NCBI GenBank assembly: GCA_028698615.1
Contig: JAQVWF010000003.1
Span: 1 to 58,654, forward strand
Direction: 5' to 3'
DNA from: Syntrophorhabdaceae bacterium
GTDB taxonomy: Bacteria > Desulfobacterota > Syntrophorhabdia > Syntrophorhabdales > Syntrophorhabdaceae
DNA: 58,654 nucleotides
Positions 8,529 to 16,704 of this stretch are shown one piece after another. The number at the start of each line of letters is the position of its first letter. Within the stretch, counting starts at the first letter, position 1. The position numbers and the translations under genes are program-made. The notes below the pieces were generated by a model. It was not told the DNA's origin, searched no databases, and worked only from the letters and a program-made list of their open reading frames with translations.

Positions 8529-8911
8529 TTCTTTCGCGCCTCCTCCATGATCCTTGCCGTCAGACCCCGGCACATCCCGATCACCTCTTCTATGCCTTCC
8601 GGCGTTATCCGGTCCCAGTGAAGACCTGCGATCACGACGACCCTGCATTCCAGGCCGCGGGACAACTCCTGCGCCATGGTCTTCGCAACATCGTCCTCTC
8701 TGTGTCCGGGGAACGTGTAAACAGAGGACGTGGCGCTCACCTTGCCGGCGTCGGCAAGGCTCGGCCTCGGTTGTGCCATGCCTACGGCCCCGATGTGCGG
8801 CTTGCCTCCCTCGAGGACAACGACCATGTCGTCTCCCATCCTTCGCAGGGCGGCCGATACCCTGAAGCCGCCCCTCTCTTCGACGAGATCCGTCATTGCC
8901 GTGCCTGTCAT
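8525..8911 (-). CDS. LpdD-like protein, putative prenylated-flavin chaperone
   Basis: 128 aa. The pattern GGKPHIGAVGMAQPRPSL, then SATSSVYTFPGHREDDVAKTMAQELS and VVVIAGLHWD is what I recall for the small LpdD-type proteins encoded with gallate and other UbiD-type decarboxylases. They are thought to help load or transfer prenylated FMN. The stop overlaps the ubiX start by 4 bp (ATGA), supporting a joint role in cofactor delivery. The ribosome binding site AAGGGGGAAGC precedes ATG 8911. Identification rests on motif memory plus context; function in this organism is inferred. Confidence 0.65.
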   Translation of the reverse strand: MTGTAMTDLVEERGGFRVSAALRRMGDDMVVVLEGGKPHIGAVGMAQPRPSLADAGKVSATSSVYTFPGHREDDVAKTMAQELSRGLECRVVVIAGLHWDRITPEGIEEVIGMCRGLTARIMEEARKK

Positions 8912-8927
8912 GCTTCCCCCTTACGTT

Positions 8928-10157
8928 TCAGACCGCCGTGCCGCGCCGCGCCCGGATCATCCCGTCGATGATATCAACGGCGCGGCGCGCAAAGGCGGGA
9001 TCGCTGATGTGGACATCCATCTCTTCGAGGGCAATGTCCTCTCTGAGGCGTCTTTTCAATTCCCCGGAGAAGATCCTGTCCACCCCGGGATCGTAGAGTT
9101 CCTCTCCGGGCCTGTCCGCCTCCGAAAAACCGCCCAGCGGTATGAGCACAAAGGCCGGGCCCCTGGAATCGTTTAATCTTTCGGCGATGATCCCGGCAAA
9201 TGCAATCATCTCTTCCCCTTCCATGCGAACGCAGAACCTGTCGTCGTGATCGCGGCGCCTTCTGCCCTTGAGCCTGTCGGGCATTGGATAGAATGGGCTG
9301 AAGACCGCGTTGTCAAGACCACCGGGGGCCACAAGGAGCGGCACGCCAGCCTCGCCCGCAGCCCGGAACCTCTTCTGTCCCATCCCCCTGCAATAGCCGC
9401 CGAACATTTCATCCGCTATCTCGTGGGACGTGAGATCAAGCACGCCCTCTATGAGGCCTTCGCCTGTCATCTCCTCCATGGCCATTCCACCCACACCGTT
9501 TGCGTGAAAACCGATCATCTCGTAACCCTTTTCCTCGAGAAGGGGTTCCACGTTCATGGCGCAGCGCGAGTTTATCCCATAGGCGGTCACGGCCACCATC
9601 GGCGCAGGCTTTTCCTTTGCGTCACCTGCTCCCACCATGCCGCATACGGCGCGGGCGGCCTGTTCAAGGATGCGGCGGATAAAATGGTTCCACCCCAGAA
9701 GGTCCGCGACACTGTGGAACATGACAATGTCTTTCGTCCCCACATACTGCCTTACGTCGCGTGAGGCAACGGTGGAAACCATCACCTTCGGCATTCCGAA
9801 GGGCAATGACCGCATGACGGCGGTGGCAATGGCGGTACCGGTACCGCCTCCAAGACCAAGGATGCCGTCTATCCTTCCTTCTTTGCAGAGCCCGCGGACA
9901 ATGGCAATGCTGCCCCTTTGCATGGCCTCCACCGCCTCCGAGCGACCGAGTGAGGCGGATGTCCCTGCGGCCGTGCCCGAACCCGCCGCCGCCAGAACAT
10001 CTTCGGAGGGAATATCGGCCTGCATCGGCGGCCCGGCCGTCGTTCCCACGTCCATTACGAGAGTATCCACCCCGGCAGACCGGACGCATTCCCTCACGCA
10101 GTCCGCCTCTTTTCCTTTCGTGTCCAGAGTGGCCATTATAAGCACAGTCTTTTTCAC
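8928..10157 (-). CDS. UPF0261 / Tm-1-like ATP-binding protein, copy 2
   Basis: 409 aa starting at GTG 10157 (GGAGGGGCG just upstream; the upstream part of the open frame overlaps the previous gene and is not translated). N-terminus VKKTVLIMATLDTKGKEADCV is the family signature (hydrophobic strand then LDTKG), followed by VMDVGT and the glycine-rich LGLGGGTGTAIATAVMRSLPFG...STVASRDVRQYVG; the second half has a TIM-barrel-like stretch. The family includes the N-terminal domain of tomato Tm-1; no bacterial reaction is firmly assigned. A paralogue sits seven genes upstream in the same unit (17686-18933). Its own role in phenolic catabolism is unknown. Confidence 0.88.
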   Translation of the reverse strand: MKKTVLIMATLDTKGKEADCVRECVRSAGVDTLVMDVGTTAGPPMQADIPSEDVLAAAGSGTAAGTSASLGRSEAVEAMQRGSIAIVRGLCKEGRIDGILGLGGGTGTAIATAVMRSLPFGMPKVMVSTVASRDVRQYVGTKDIVMFHSVADLLGWNHFIRRILEQAARAVCGMVGAGDAKEKPAPMVAVTAYGINSRCAMNVEPLLEEKGYEMIGFHANGVGGMAMEEMTGEGLIEGVLDLTSHEIADEMFGGYCRGMGQKRFRAAGEAGVPLLVAPGGLDNAVFSPFYPMPDRLKGRRRRDHDDRFCVRMEGEEMIAFAGIIAERLNDSRGPAFVLIPLGGFSEADRPGEELYDPGVDRIFSGELKRRLREDIALEEMDVHISDPAFARRAVDIIDGMIRARRGTAV

Positions 10158-10177
10158 CGCCCCTCCGGCGTTCCTTC

Positions 10178-11242
10178 CTACTTCAGCTTGACACCTGTCA
10201 GCAGCTGGCCCAGGATCCTCTCCATGGGGTCTTTCTTCCTTTCCGTCCGGGCTGTCACTTCCTTCTTGCTCCAGACGGATTCGGGCCTCACCTGCAGTAT
10301 GATGATGTTGTCCGGAAATTGCATATCCGCATCGATGCCAAATTCGATGTCGTATGCCTTCCCGTAGTAGTCTTCTATCAACTTGCCCAGGCGGCAGAGT
10401 TCCCGCACCTCCTCCGGGGAGACGCAAAGTCTCTGGCGCATGTCATCGGGCACATCCGCCTTTATGATATCGCTCCCGTCCCGGCGGTAGATGCACCTGA
10501 CCTCCTTGCTCCCCACCGTCGTCTTCACCGGGTCGAGGGTGATCTTGTCCACAAGAAATGTGTCAGGGGTAACAAGGCCGCTCACCACCGCCTCGCCCAG
10601 GCCGTAGCTCGCGTCGATGGAGATCTTCGACGGATCTCCGTTAACTGGATTTATGGTGAATATGATGCCGGACACCCTGGAATTGACCATCTTGGGGATG
10701 CCAACCCCTATGTTGAAAAGAAAGCCCATTCCCTTGTTGGCGCGGTACATTATGGCTTCCACGTTGTAGGCGCTGCTCCAGCACTTCTTCACGTAGTCGA
10801 TCAGGTCCCTCTCTCCCCGGATATTCAGGTAGGTCTCCATCTGACCCGGCATTGATATGGCCCCGCTGCTCCTCACCGCAACGGGAACATCGGTACCCCC
10901 CGACATTTCACGGAGCCTCCCGTAGGCGGCCAGTATCTCATCTTCGATCTGTGCCGGTATCGATGCCGGTTCAATGAGGCCTATGGCGTATTCACTCGCC
11001 TTTTTCGTCGTTTCGAAGGTCACGGGGCCAAGGTCCTTCAGGCGTGCCTCGATCTTTTCCTTTATCCCCGTATCGGTGATGAACCTGTCGTTGGCGTATA
11101 TGGTAATGGAGAAGCCGGGGCTCACCCTGATGCCCGCCTTGATCATCTCGCCCAGGTTGGCATTTTTCTTCCCCACAAAGTTGAAATCCTCTCCCTGCGT
11201 TTCTTCATACCACAGCGTGTATCTCGTTTCTTTGCCTGACAT
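10178..11242 (-). CDS. Phenylphosphate synthase-like subunit, ATP-grasp part of PEP synthase
   Basis: 354 aa (about 39 kDa). It corresponds only to the N-terminal ATP-binding domain of PEP synthase/PPDK: VGKKNANLGEM near residue 25, AVRSSG...PGQMETYLN near 130-145, GIIFTINPVNGDPSKISIDASYGLGEAVVSG near 220-250, and DIEFGID...IILQVRPE at the end. It lacks both the phosphohistidine and the PEP-binding barrel. Known parallel: the 40-kDa protein 2 of Thauera phenylphosphate synthase, which uses ATP to phosphorylate the partner histidine. The partner gene lies directly upstream with a 93-bp gap. Start ATG 11242 follows AAGGAGG at seven bases. The natural substrate (phenol, catechol or another phenol) cannot be read from sequence. 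Confidence 0.85.
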   Translation of the reverse strand: MSGKETRYTLWYEETQGEDFNFVGKKNANLGEMIKAGIRVSPGFSITIYANDRFITDTGIKEKIEARLKDLGPVTFETTKKASEYAIGLIEPASIPAQIEDEILAAYGRLREMSGGTDVPVAVRSSGAISMPGQMETYLNIRGERDLIDYVKKCWSSAYNVEAIMYRANKGMGFLFNIGVGIPKMVNSRVSGIIFTINPVNGDPSKISIDASYGLGEAVVSGLVTPDTFLVDKITLDPVKTTVGSKEVRCIYRRDGSDIIKADVPDDMRQRLCVSPEEVRELCRLGKLIEDYYGKAYDIEFGIDADMQFPDNIIILQVRPESVWSKKEVTARTERKKDPMERILGQLLTGVKLK

Positions 11243-11335
11243 CCTTTTCCTCCTTGTCAGATCCCCCCATGCGGGGCGGGAACCGGATGGTTTACGGCCG
11301 CCCCGCACAAAGGGAGAGGAAACAATAACAGCCGG

Positions 11336-13177
11336 TTAAGTCTTCTCGAGAATGGTCACAAGGCCGCTGTCGCCGTCTATCCTGATGAGGTCTCCCGTCT
11401 TGATGAGATGGGTCGCCTTTCCTGTCCCCACCACCGTGGGGAGACCATATTCCCTGCAGACTATGGCGGCGTGGCACATGGGCCCTCCAACGTCGGTCAC
11501 GGCCCCCGCTATCTTTACAAAGGCCGGCGCCCAGCTTGGCGATGTGGTGGTGGCGATGAGGATCTCCCCTTCCTTGAGATCGGAAAGTTCCGAAACATTC
11601 CTGAGAACCCTCGCCCTTCCCTCCACAATCCCCGAGGAACCGGGCGAACCCTGGAGCTCTCTTTGTTCTCCTTCTCCATCGCCTCCGCCCTTGAGCCATT
11701 CACTCAGCACGTCGGTGGTAACCCCCCAGAGCACTATGGTGAAAGGCTCCGTCACGACATCGGGCGGCACCCCGAGTGCCGGAGGCGGCGCCCAGTCCCT
11801 GAACTTCTTGTAGATCTCCTTCCTCCACGAGATCTCCTTCGGCCAGTACGAAGGCCCCCGTGCCTTGACGCCGGTGGCCCATGCCGTGCAATAATCCCAC
11901 AGCGCCTGCTTCACCTCATCCCTTTTCAGGTACCAGATGTCCTCGACGTCCTCAATGAAGCCTTCCTTCTGCAGAATCCTGCCGATCTGCCGCACTTTGT
12001 TCCAGAAGATGCTGTGGAACCAGTGCTCTATGTAGAAGAGGTGATCCTCAACATAGGGGAAAACGGTCCGTGCCACCGCCAGGGACTGCTCGAAAGCCTC
12101 CCGGTCATCGTCCGTCTTGATTAGCTTCCTGTATTCCTCAACGATCCTGTCACGCTCTTTCACGAGCTTTTCCGTGGGGCGCCCGACCTCTTTGCCTTCC
12201 TTAAGGCTCCTGATATGCATCCTTATGGCATCGAATGGGATGTCCAGATTGTCGTTCCAGCTGATATGGTGGTGGTACCAACCCGTTCCTGTCGATATGT
12301 AGAACCAGGGGTAGCGGGCTTTCTCCATCTCGGCGAGCCAATCCTTGCCTGCGGGAGACTTCTCCAGTTCCGCCGTCAGCCCGGCAGCGTCAAGCGGCCT
12401 CATGAACAGCTCTTCAAGTCCTGTGCCGATGGCAAGCCTCGCCAGCCTGATCAACTCCGAATCAGGCTTGTACATGACAACATCGATACCGGACACCATC
12501 TTGGTCAGGGTCGATATGGGGATGCCCGGAAAGATCTGGTTCGTGGTGTTGATGAAGGTCACGTACGCCGCATACCCGAGATTGAGGAACTCAAAATGGT
12601 ATTGCCAGTTAAGGAGCCCCATATTGATGAGATCATCATACCTCTTGAGCAGATCGAAGCCGCTGCCCTTGCCTACGCCTTCGGTAATGACGGAGATGTC
12701 CTCCATTTCGGGCAGTTCGCTGAAGCCAAGCGCGTCCAGCTCCGCGATCAGCGCCGTCACCTTCTTCTTCCAGTTCTCGTAGAGCCTGTCCCAGTTCTGG
12801 TAATAGTACCCGGCCCTTTCAAGGAAATGGGGCACCCTCTTGGCCACCACGTCCTGGTCGGGTATGCCGACGGGGGTGATATACACATAGCCGTTGACGA
12901 TGCGGTGGTCGATCCCGAGCGCCGGCGGGATTATGAAATGTCTCGTGTTGTACTGGGACAGCGCCAGGGACCACGCCTCGTCCCATATGAGGTCGAACGG
13001 GTAGTGCGGCTCAGGGTAATGAAGACCGTCATAATACCAGATCTGGCTGCTTTCGAACGACTCCCTTTCCGGATCATCCTTCGAGAACTGATACTGGTAA
13101 GGATACATCCTTTCCCATCCCTGCGTACCCTCAATAACCGGCACGTCATGGGGATCCATAAATCTTGATCCAGCCAT
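11336..13177 (-). CDS. Phenylphosphate synthase-like subunit, phosphohistidine component
   Basis: 613 aa (about 70 kDa). Only the C-terminal 90 residues match a common domain, the swivelling phosphohistidine domain of PEP-utilising enzymes: ATTTSPSWAPAFVKIAGAVTD then GGPMCHAAIVCREYGLPTVVGTG, with the phospho-accepting His at position 569 by my count. The first 500 residues are aromatic-rich (many W, Y, H; YHHHISWND near 305) and presumably bind the phenolic substrate. Size and layout match the 70-kDa protein 1 of Thauera phenylphosphate synthase, whose phosphorylated His is, from memory, also numbered 569. Reaction expected: phenol + ATP + H2O to phenylphosphate + AMP + Pi. Start ATG 13177 has GGAGGGG upstream. 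Confidence 0.87.
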   Translation of the reverse strand: MAGSRFMDPHDVPVIEGTQGWERMYPYQYQFSKDDPERESFESSQIWYYDGLHYPEPHYPFDLIWDEAWSLALSQYNTRHFIIPPALGIDHRIVNGYVYITPVGIPDQDVVAKRVPHFLERAGYYYQNWDRLYENWKKKVTALIAELDALGFSELPEMEDISVITEGVGKGSGFDLLKRYDDLINMGLLNWQYHFEFLNLGYAAYVTFINTTNQIFPGIPISTLTKMVSGIDVVMYKPDSELIRLARLAIGTGLEELFMRPLDAAGLTAELEKSPAGKDWLAEMEKARYPWFYISTGTGWYHHHISWNDNLDIPFDAIRMHIRSLKEGKEVGRPTEKLVKERDRIVEEYRKLIKTDDDREAFEQSLAVARTVFPYVEDHLFYIEHWFHSIFWNKVRQIGRILQKEGFIEDVEDIWYLKRDEVKQALWDYCTAWATGVKARGPSYWPKEISWRKEIYKKFRDWAPPPALGVPPDVVTEPFTIVLWGVTTDVLSEWLKGGGDGEGEQRELQGSPGSSGIVEGRARVLRNVSELSDLKEGEILIATTTSPSWAPAFVKIAGAVTDVGGPMCHAAIVCREYGLPTVVGTGKATHLIKTGDLIRIDGDSGLVTILEKT

Positions 13178-13200
13178 AGCTTCCCCTCCCCTTTTTCGTG

Positions 13201-13848
13201 TTAAAGTCTGAACCATTTCGGTTCATCAAAGCGTTCCGTACAACGCAGGATCCTGCTCCTGTAGTTGATAACGTATTCCCCGCGCAGCTTGAGGGTGACT
13301 CTCCTGAAGTCCTCATTGTTGAGGAGCCTCCCGATGTCGATGGGGTCCATGAAGGTAAATTCCGCTATGATCTCGGAAAACCCCCCGAAGAGAACGTTCC
13401 ACCCGCCGGTCACTTCCAGGTAGTCGAGCTTCTTCATCGCAGGAATGTGCTCGTTGACGATAAAATCCGCGTACTCCTTCATCACCCCCGGTTTCAGATC
13501 ATAGTACTGGTTGAACTTCCATACCCCTTTCTGAATGGAATACTTCTCGTGTTTCACGTTCCCCGTGGGTTCGTAGACACCGGAGACATAATTGTACACG
13601 AGCGATTTCAGGGCCCTGGTCAATTCCTTGAACTTTGGAGCGGTCACAACCTCCGTGAGATGCGCGAGGCTTTCCGCCACATATACGGCAACGACCTTCG
13701 GCCCGAAACCAACCTCCACGTAATAGCCTCCCACGGGATAAAAACCCTTCTCCTCGGTCTCCGGTATATACCTGTCCGTGATGAATTGCGCGTATTCGCT
13801 CTCACTGCCGGGGATCAGGTCCCAGTGCTGGGTAAACAGGATCGACAT
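13201..13848 (-). CDS. Tandem ferredoxin-fold (dimeric alpha/beta-barrel-like) protein, unknown role
   Basis: 215 aa (about 24 kDa). The two halves are clearly a duplication: residues 9-92 (WDLIPGSESEYAQFI..YIPETEEKGF...VGGYY) align with 117-200 (YDLKPGVMKEYADFI..HIPAMKKLDY...VTGGW). Each half has the beta-alpha-beta-beta-alpha look of ABM/NIPSNAP/EthD-like barrels, which often bind small aromatic ligands. It sits between the molybdenum subunit and the 70-kDa phenylphosphate synthase-like subunit, with gaps of 16 and 23 bp, and has a strong AAGGAGG site. The Thauera synthase has a 24-kDa third subunit too, but that one has CBS domains; this protein has none. Not recognised as a named family. 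Confidence 0.8.
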   Translation of the reverse strand: MSILFTQHWDLIPGSESEYAQFITDRYIPETEEKGFYPVGGYYVEVGFGPKVVAVYVAESLAHLTEVVTAPKFKELTRALKSLVYNYVSGVYEPTGNVKHEKYSIQKGVWKFNQYYDLKPGVMKEYADFIVNEHIPAMKKLDYLEVTGGWNVLFGGFSEIIAEFTFMDPIDIGRLLNNEDFRRVTLKLRGEYVINYRSRILRCTERFDEPKWFRL

Positions 13849-13864
13849 AACGTCACACCTCCTT

Positions 13865-16216
13865 TCATTTTTGTTTCTTTGCCTTCATCGCGTTGAAGAG
13901 CCGCTCCGATGTGATCGGCAACTCCGATATACGCACCCCTGTCGCATCGCAGACGGCGTTCAGTATGGCGGGAATGGTGGGCATGATCGCTCCCTCACCG
14001 ACCTCCTTCGCCCCGAAGGGACCATTCGGCTCATTGCTCTCAATGATAATGGTCTCCACATTGGGCATATCCAGGCAGGTTGGTATGCGGTATTCTCCGA
14101 GGGTGGGGTTCGCGACACGCCCGCCGGCGTCGAACTTTATCTCTTCGAAAAGGGCCTCACCAAGCCCCATGGACAGGGAACCCTGCATCTGACCCTCCAC
14201 GTTGGTACGGTTGATGGCAAAGCCGCAATCATGGGCGTCGGTCATCCTGTCAACGGTCACCTGCCCCGTTTCCATGTCCACCGTCACCTCCACCACCTGG
14301 GCGGAACAGCCGTAGGCTGGAGACGTCCCCACCGCCGCCCCCTTGTACTTGCCTCCAAGTTCGCCCGGCTTGTAGGCCCCCGTACCCACGATCGTCCCCC
14401 GTGACAGGTACGCCATGCGCGCCGCCTCGACAAAGGTAAGGTGATCACCCGTCGGGGGATCGGCCCATCCTCGATGTTCCTTGACATAGCCGGTCCTGAT
14501 CACTGAAAAATCCACACCGTCCCTTTTAAAAAGGACCAGGCCATCCTTGATATCCATTTCATCCACGGGTATATCCATTCTCTCCGACAACACCTCGAGC
14601 ACCTGTCTCTTCGCATCCTCCGCCGCCTGTTTGACGGCATGGCCCGACATGAGCGTCTGCCGTGACGAATACGCGCCCAGGTCCACGCCGAAGTCAGTAT
14701 CGCCGGATGCTATCTTCACGTCGCCATACCTGACCCCCAGAGCCTCGGCGGCCATCTGAGTCAGGACCGTGTCCGACCCCTGCCCGATCTCCGCCGCGGG
14801 GGTATAGACATTCACGGTACCCCCGTCCTCTGAAAGCTTGATCATCGCGGTGGAATGGAACGTCTCGGACCGATATATGGGAAAACCGGCGCCGGAGACA
14901 AAGAAACCGCAGGCAACCCCTATTCCCTTCCCTCTCTGGAGCTTCCCCTTCTTTCGTTCCCACCCCGAACCATCCCGCACCGCATCCAGGCATTCCTTCA
15001 TTCCCAGGCTGCTCATGTTGAAATCGTTGCAGGTGACATCCCCCCTTTGCATGATATTCCTCAGCCGCATCTCGATGGGGTCCATCCCCAGTTCCTGCGC
15101 GATCATGTCAAGCTGCTGCTCCCATGCGGCGCGGGCCGCAACACCGCCGTGGCCCCTCTGCGCGCCGTTGGCCGGCTTGTTGGTATAAATACGGTACCCA
15201 TCGTACTTCATGTTCGGCAGTTTGTAAGGAGCCCCCAGAAGTGACCCGGCGTAATAGACCGTGGCGATGCCGAAGCTGGAATATGCACCGCCGTCAAGAT
15301 AACAGGTGTTCTTCAGGGCCATCAGGGTGCCGTCCTTTTTTACTCCCGTCGTCAATTCGTGGAAGAACTGGTGGCGTGCGCGGCTGTGAAGGAAGACCTG
15401 CTCCCTGGTGAAGGTCATCTTCACCGGCTTTCCCGTCCTCATGGCCATAAGGCATGCCGTCAGCTCGAGGGTGCTCGCAGACGCCTTTGGCCCGAAACCG
15501 CCGCCCACATACGGCTGCGTCACCCTCACCTTCCCCACGGGCAGACCGAGCACCATGGCAAGGGTCCTCTGGACATAGTGCGGCACCTGTGTGGACGAAT
15601 GAAGCGTGAGACCATCGCCGGGATCATAGACGGCAAGGCACGCCTGAGGCTCGAGAAACGCCCCGTCCTGTTTCTTGTTCACGAATTTATCGGTCCTGAT
15701 ATAATCACATTCCTTGAAGGCCTCTTCCGTGTTGCCGAACTCCTGATGGACCTCGGCCCCTATGTTGTTGGGATAGTCTTCATGTATTGCCGGGGCCCCT
15801 TCCCGTATTGCCTCAAAAGGATCGAGAACCAGGGGCAGTTCCTCGTATTCCACCTCGATCAACGCGGCTGCCTCCATGGCCGTCTCAAGATCCTCGGCGG
15901 CAACCGCCGCGACCTCGTCCCCGACATATCTGACCTTGTCGACACAAAAAATGGTCTCGTCGTATCGCGCCGGGCTCACTCCGAATTTCACAGTCCCGGC
16001 CTCCCGCGCTGTTACCACATCTTTCACGCCGGGAACTCTTTTCGCCTTCGACGTGTCGATCTTCTTTATCCTCGCGTGGGCCACAGGACTCTGGAGAAGC
16101 ACTCCGTAGAGCATCCCCGTCATGGAAAGATCGTCAGCGTAGCGTGCCGCGCCCGTCACCTTGTCACGGGCGTCCACCCGTGGGAGCCTCGTATTGATGA
16201 CACTGTATTCCTTCAT
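13865..16216 (-). CDS. Molybdenum hydroxylase large subunit (xanthine dehydrogenase family)
   Basis: 783 aa, full length for the Mo-cofactor subunit. Seen: VDARDKVTGAARYADD at the start (aldehyde oxidase a/b hammerhead), YVGGGFGPK near 245, TNKPANGAQRGHGG near 350, EIGQGSDTVLTQMAAEALG near 475, and near the end GAKEVGEGA with the Glu expected to act as catalytic base. It resembles 4-hydroxybenzoyl-CoA reductase alpha subunits among others. With its two partner genes it would form a heterotrimer passing electrons between the molybdopterin, two [2Fe-2S] clusters and FAD. Whether it hydroxylates or reductively dehydroxylates is open. GGAGGAGGAG precedes the start ATG. Confidence 0.93.
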   Translation of the reverse strand: MKEYSVINTRLPRVDARDKVTGAARYADDLSMTGMLYGVLLQSPVAHARIKKIDTSKAKRVPGVKDVVTAREAGTVKFGVSPARYDETIFCVDKVRYVGDEVAAVAAEDLETAMEAAALIEVEYEELPLVLDPFEAIREGAPAIHEDYPNNIGAEVHQEFGNTEEAFKECDYIRTDKFVNKKQDGAFLEPQACLAVYDPGDGLTLHSSTQVPHYVQRTLAMVLGLPVGKVRVTQPYVGGGFGPKASASTLELTACLMAMRTGKPVKMTFTREQVFLHSRARHQFFHELTTGVKKDGTLMALKNTCYLDGGAYSSFGIATVYYAGSLLGAPYKLPNMKYDGYRIYTNKPANGAQRGHGGVAARAAWEQQLDMIAQELGMDPIEMRLRNIMQRGDVTCNDFNMSSLGMKECLDAVRDGSGWERKKGKLQRGKGIGVACGFFVSGAGFPIYRSETFHSTAMIKLSEDGGTVNVYTPAAEIGQGSDTVLTQMAAEALGVRYGDVKIASGDTDFGVDLGAYSSRQTLMSGHAVKQAAEDAKRQVLEVLSERMDIPVDEMDIKDGLVLFKRDGVDFSVIRTGYVKEHRGWADPPTGDHLTFVEAARMAYLSRGTIVGTGAYKPGELGGKYKGAAVGTSPAYGCSAQVVEVTVDMETGQVTVDRMTDAHDCGFAINRTNVEGQMQGSLSMGLGEALFEEIKFDAGGRVANPTLGEYRIPTCLDMPNVETIIIESNEPNGPFGAKEVGEGAIMPTIPAILNAVCDATGVRISELPITSERLFNAMKAKKQK

Positions 16217-16233
16217 GGTCAGCTCTCCTCCTC

Positions 16234-16704
16234 CTATTTCTTCATCAGTTCAGCCGCAAGACCGACCGCTTCGACGATCTTCTGGTACCCCGTGCACCTG
16301 CAGAGATTTCCCGACAGCGCCGACCTGACCTCCGCTTCGGAAGGGTCCGAGCGCCTCTCGAGCAGCGTCTTCGCTGAAAGGACCATTCCGGGAGTGCAGA
16401 AACCGCACTGGATCGCCCCGTGCTCCACAAATGCCTGCTGGACGGGATGCAGATCCTTGCCCGCAGAGACACCTTCTATTGTCACAATCTCGCTGCCGCT
16501 GACCTGGACGGCAAGGACCAGGCAGGAATTGACACACCGGCCATCAAGAACGACCGTGCAGGCGCCGCAGTCCCCGATCCCGCAGCCTATCTTCGTTCCC
16601 AGGAGACCAAGGTCTTCCCTGAGCACCTGCGCCAGCGTCCTGTTCGGCTCCACCGCTATTTCATAGGCCTTCTTATTCACAACAAGGGTTACCAGTTTCT
16701 TCAT
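16234..16704 (-). CDS. Molybdenum hydroxylase [2Fe-2S] subunit
   Basis: 156 aa, typical small subunit. N-terminal plant-type ferredoxin domain has CGIGDCGACTV near 40-50 plus a further Cys (DGRCVNSC); C-terminal helical domain has QCGFCTPGM near 100 and CRCTGY near 137, giving the eight Cys ligands of two [2Fe-2S] clusters. It carries electrons between the Mo centre and FAD. The start overlaps the FAD subunit stop by 4 bp; AAAGGGG lies upstream. Confidence 0.95.
   Translation of the reverse strand: MKKLVTLVVNKKAYEIAVEPNRTLAQVLREDLGLLGTKIGCGIGDCGACTVVLDGRCVNSCLVLAVQVSGSEIVTIEGVSAGKDLHPVQQAFVEHGAIQCGFCTPGMVLSAKTLLERRSDPSEAEVRSALSGNLCRCTGYQKIVEAVGLAAELMKK

Noticed and set aside
12215-13168. Plus-strand open frame of about 317 codons
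   Set aside because: Shadow of the 70-kDa phenylphosphate synthase-like gene.
10178-13177. Split phosphoenolpyruvate synthase for gluconeogenesis
   Set aside because: The PEP/pyruvate-binding barrel domain is missing from both proteins; sizes fit phenylphosphate synthase instead.
15359-16666. Plus-strand open frame of about 435 codons
   Set aside because: Shadow of the molybdenum hydroxylase genes on the other strand, an effect of high GC; no motif.
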